From assembly GCA_965120355.1 (NCBI GenBank), contig CBCPMX010000110.1:1-6800 (forward strand): a stretch of 6,800 nucleotides of DNA, written 5' to 3'. The position numbers and the translations under genes were made by a program. Source of the stretch: CBCPMX01 sp965120355. GTDB lineage: Bacteria; Bacillota; Clostridia; Oscillospirales; Oscillospiraceae. A model generated the notes under the pieces. It did not search any database. It worked only from the letters and a program-made list of their open reading frames with translations, and had not been told where the DNA came from. Shown here piece after piece: positions 6,140 through 6,800 of this stretch. The stretch's first letter is position 1; every line of letters begins with the position of its first letter.

Positions 6140-6798
6140 TTACGCAATTTCCGCCAGATATAATTCCGTTCGGTCTTGGATGACATCTGCCGCGTGTTCC
6201 ACCGATTGATCATTGGCAAAGAAGGTTGCGGCTTCTTCCGTCACAATATTCACAAGCTCGCTTTGATACTGTGTCCTTTCCGCAGCACCGTAAAGCAAGT
6301 CCAGCGCCTGCTCCAGCGCCGCGGGATCAATGGTTTTGTCACGTTCCAGTTCGGCAAGGCGCTTGTCAAATTCCCCCTGGGAAACTGGAATCGCCATGAC
6401 CACCTGCGATTGGTACGCATCCGATACCGCCCACTTGATAAACTCCCAGGCGGATTCCTTCTGATCAGAATACGCTGTGATTCCATACGTATCATACCAA
6501 TATAAAACAGCACCGTTTCCGGAGGCGCCGGGATATCCGATTGCGGTCACGGGGCGCTGATACTCCATAAAGGCATTGACCAGCCCGGAAAAGCCTCCCA
6601 TAGAGAACGCCGTCTCCAAAAGAGCGGTGCCGTCCGCGATGGTCCCTGTTCCGGCTTGTCCTTCATTATTGTCGCTATCCTCATATGTGCCAGCATAATA
6701 AACATCTTTCTAAATTTTAAAAATTTCACAATCTGTCGATAAGAGAAATTGAAACTCGCAAAATCATATAGAAACTTGATATGGTCAATACGCCTTTT
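6140..6798 (-). pseudogene. C-terminal part of an extracellular solute-binding protein, frameshifted, start beyond window
   Basis: Residues encoded by 6709-6140 (189 codons, TAA stop) form the end of a family 1 SBP: 'ETAFSMGGFSGLVNAF', 'ESAWEFIKWAVSD' (the typical C-terminal helix) and 'QDRTELYLAEIA'. They resemble the C-terminus of the 684-residue SBP at 2243-189. This frame meets TAG at 6712-6710. Directly upstream another frame is open to the window edge and reads 'ASFNFSYRQIVKFLKF', which lines up with 'CSFDNSTFRALLEIGRF' (491-507) of the 684-residue protein. One extra A in the AAA at 6709-6707 would join the two frames as 'KFRKDVYYAG'. The gene is therefore either a recent pseudogene or carries a sequencing error. 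No start with a ribosome binding site lies within the C-terminal frame. The last 100 bases are more AT-rich than the rest. Confidence 0.7.
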
Positions 6799-6800
6799 CC

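Overview
The window looks like chromosomal DNA of a Gram-positive gut-type Clostridia (Bacillota, plausibly Oscillospiraceae-like). This is inferred from moderately high GC, strong AGGAGG-type ribosome binding sites, and several exported lipoproteins with an LxGC-type lipobox followed by Glu/Ala/Thr-rich linkers. No gene here fixes the species. Every gene I can support is on the minus strand, so the region reads from right to left.

Layout in the direction of transcription: (1) 6798-6140, the 3' part of a gene for an extracellular solute-binding protein (SBP), split by an apparent one-base frameshift near 6707-6712 and running off the right edge. (2) 6117-5146, a leucine-rich-repeat lipoprotein 22 bases downstream, probably in the same operon. 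(3) 5032-4469, a small lipoprotein of unknown function, followed by a likely terminator. (4) A well-formed sigma-A type promoter at 4401-4373, which drives 4339-3881 (multi-spanning membrane protein), then 3779-3234 (membrane-anchored exported protein) and perhaps 3100-2447 (small lipoprotein). (5) 2243-189, a complete 684-residue lipoprotein joining a propeller-like N-terminal half to an SBP-type C-terminal half, followed by two hairpins. No gap exceeds about 205 bases. No tRNA, rRNA, CRISPR array or transposase was seen.

The most interesting feature is the modular make-up of the small exported genes at 5032-2447. Three of them share a nearly identical 5' cassette (start codon, signal peptide and, in two, the lipobox) at the DNA level, yet their mature proteins are unrelated. 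A fourth gene, the membrane protein, shares only the ribosome-binding leader. In addition, the spacer before the 684-residue SBP gene holds two blocks copied from the 187-residue lipoprotein gene, abutting and in swapped order but in the same reading phase. These blocks sit in a 68-codon open extension of the 217-residue lipoprotein gene that begins just after its TGA and ends with an ATGA overlap on the SBP start. This looks like a site where surface-protein genes are duplicated and recombined. Two related SBP genes flank the cluster. No permease or ATPase gene is present, so whether the SBP-like proteins capture solutes or act as sensors or surface proteins cannot be settled here.
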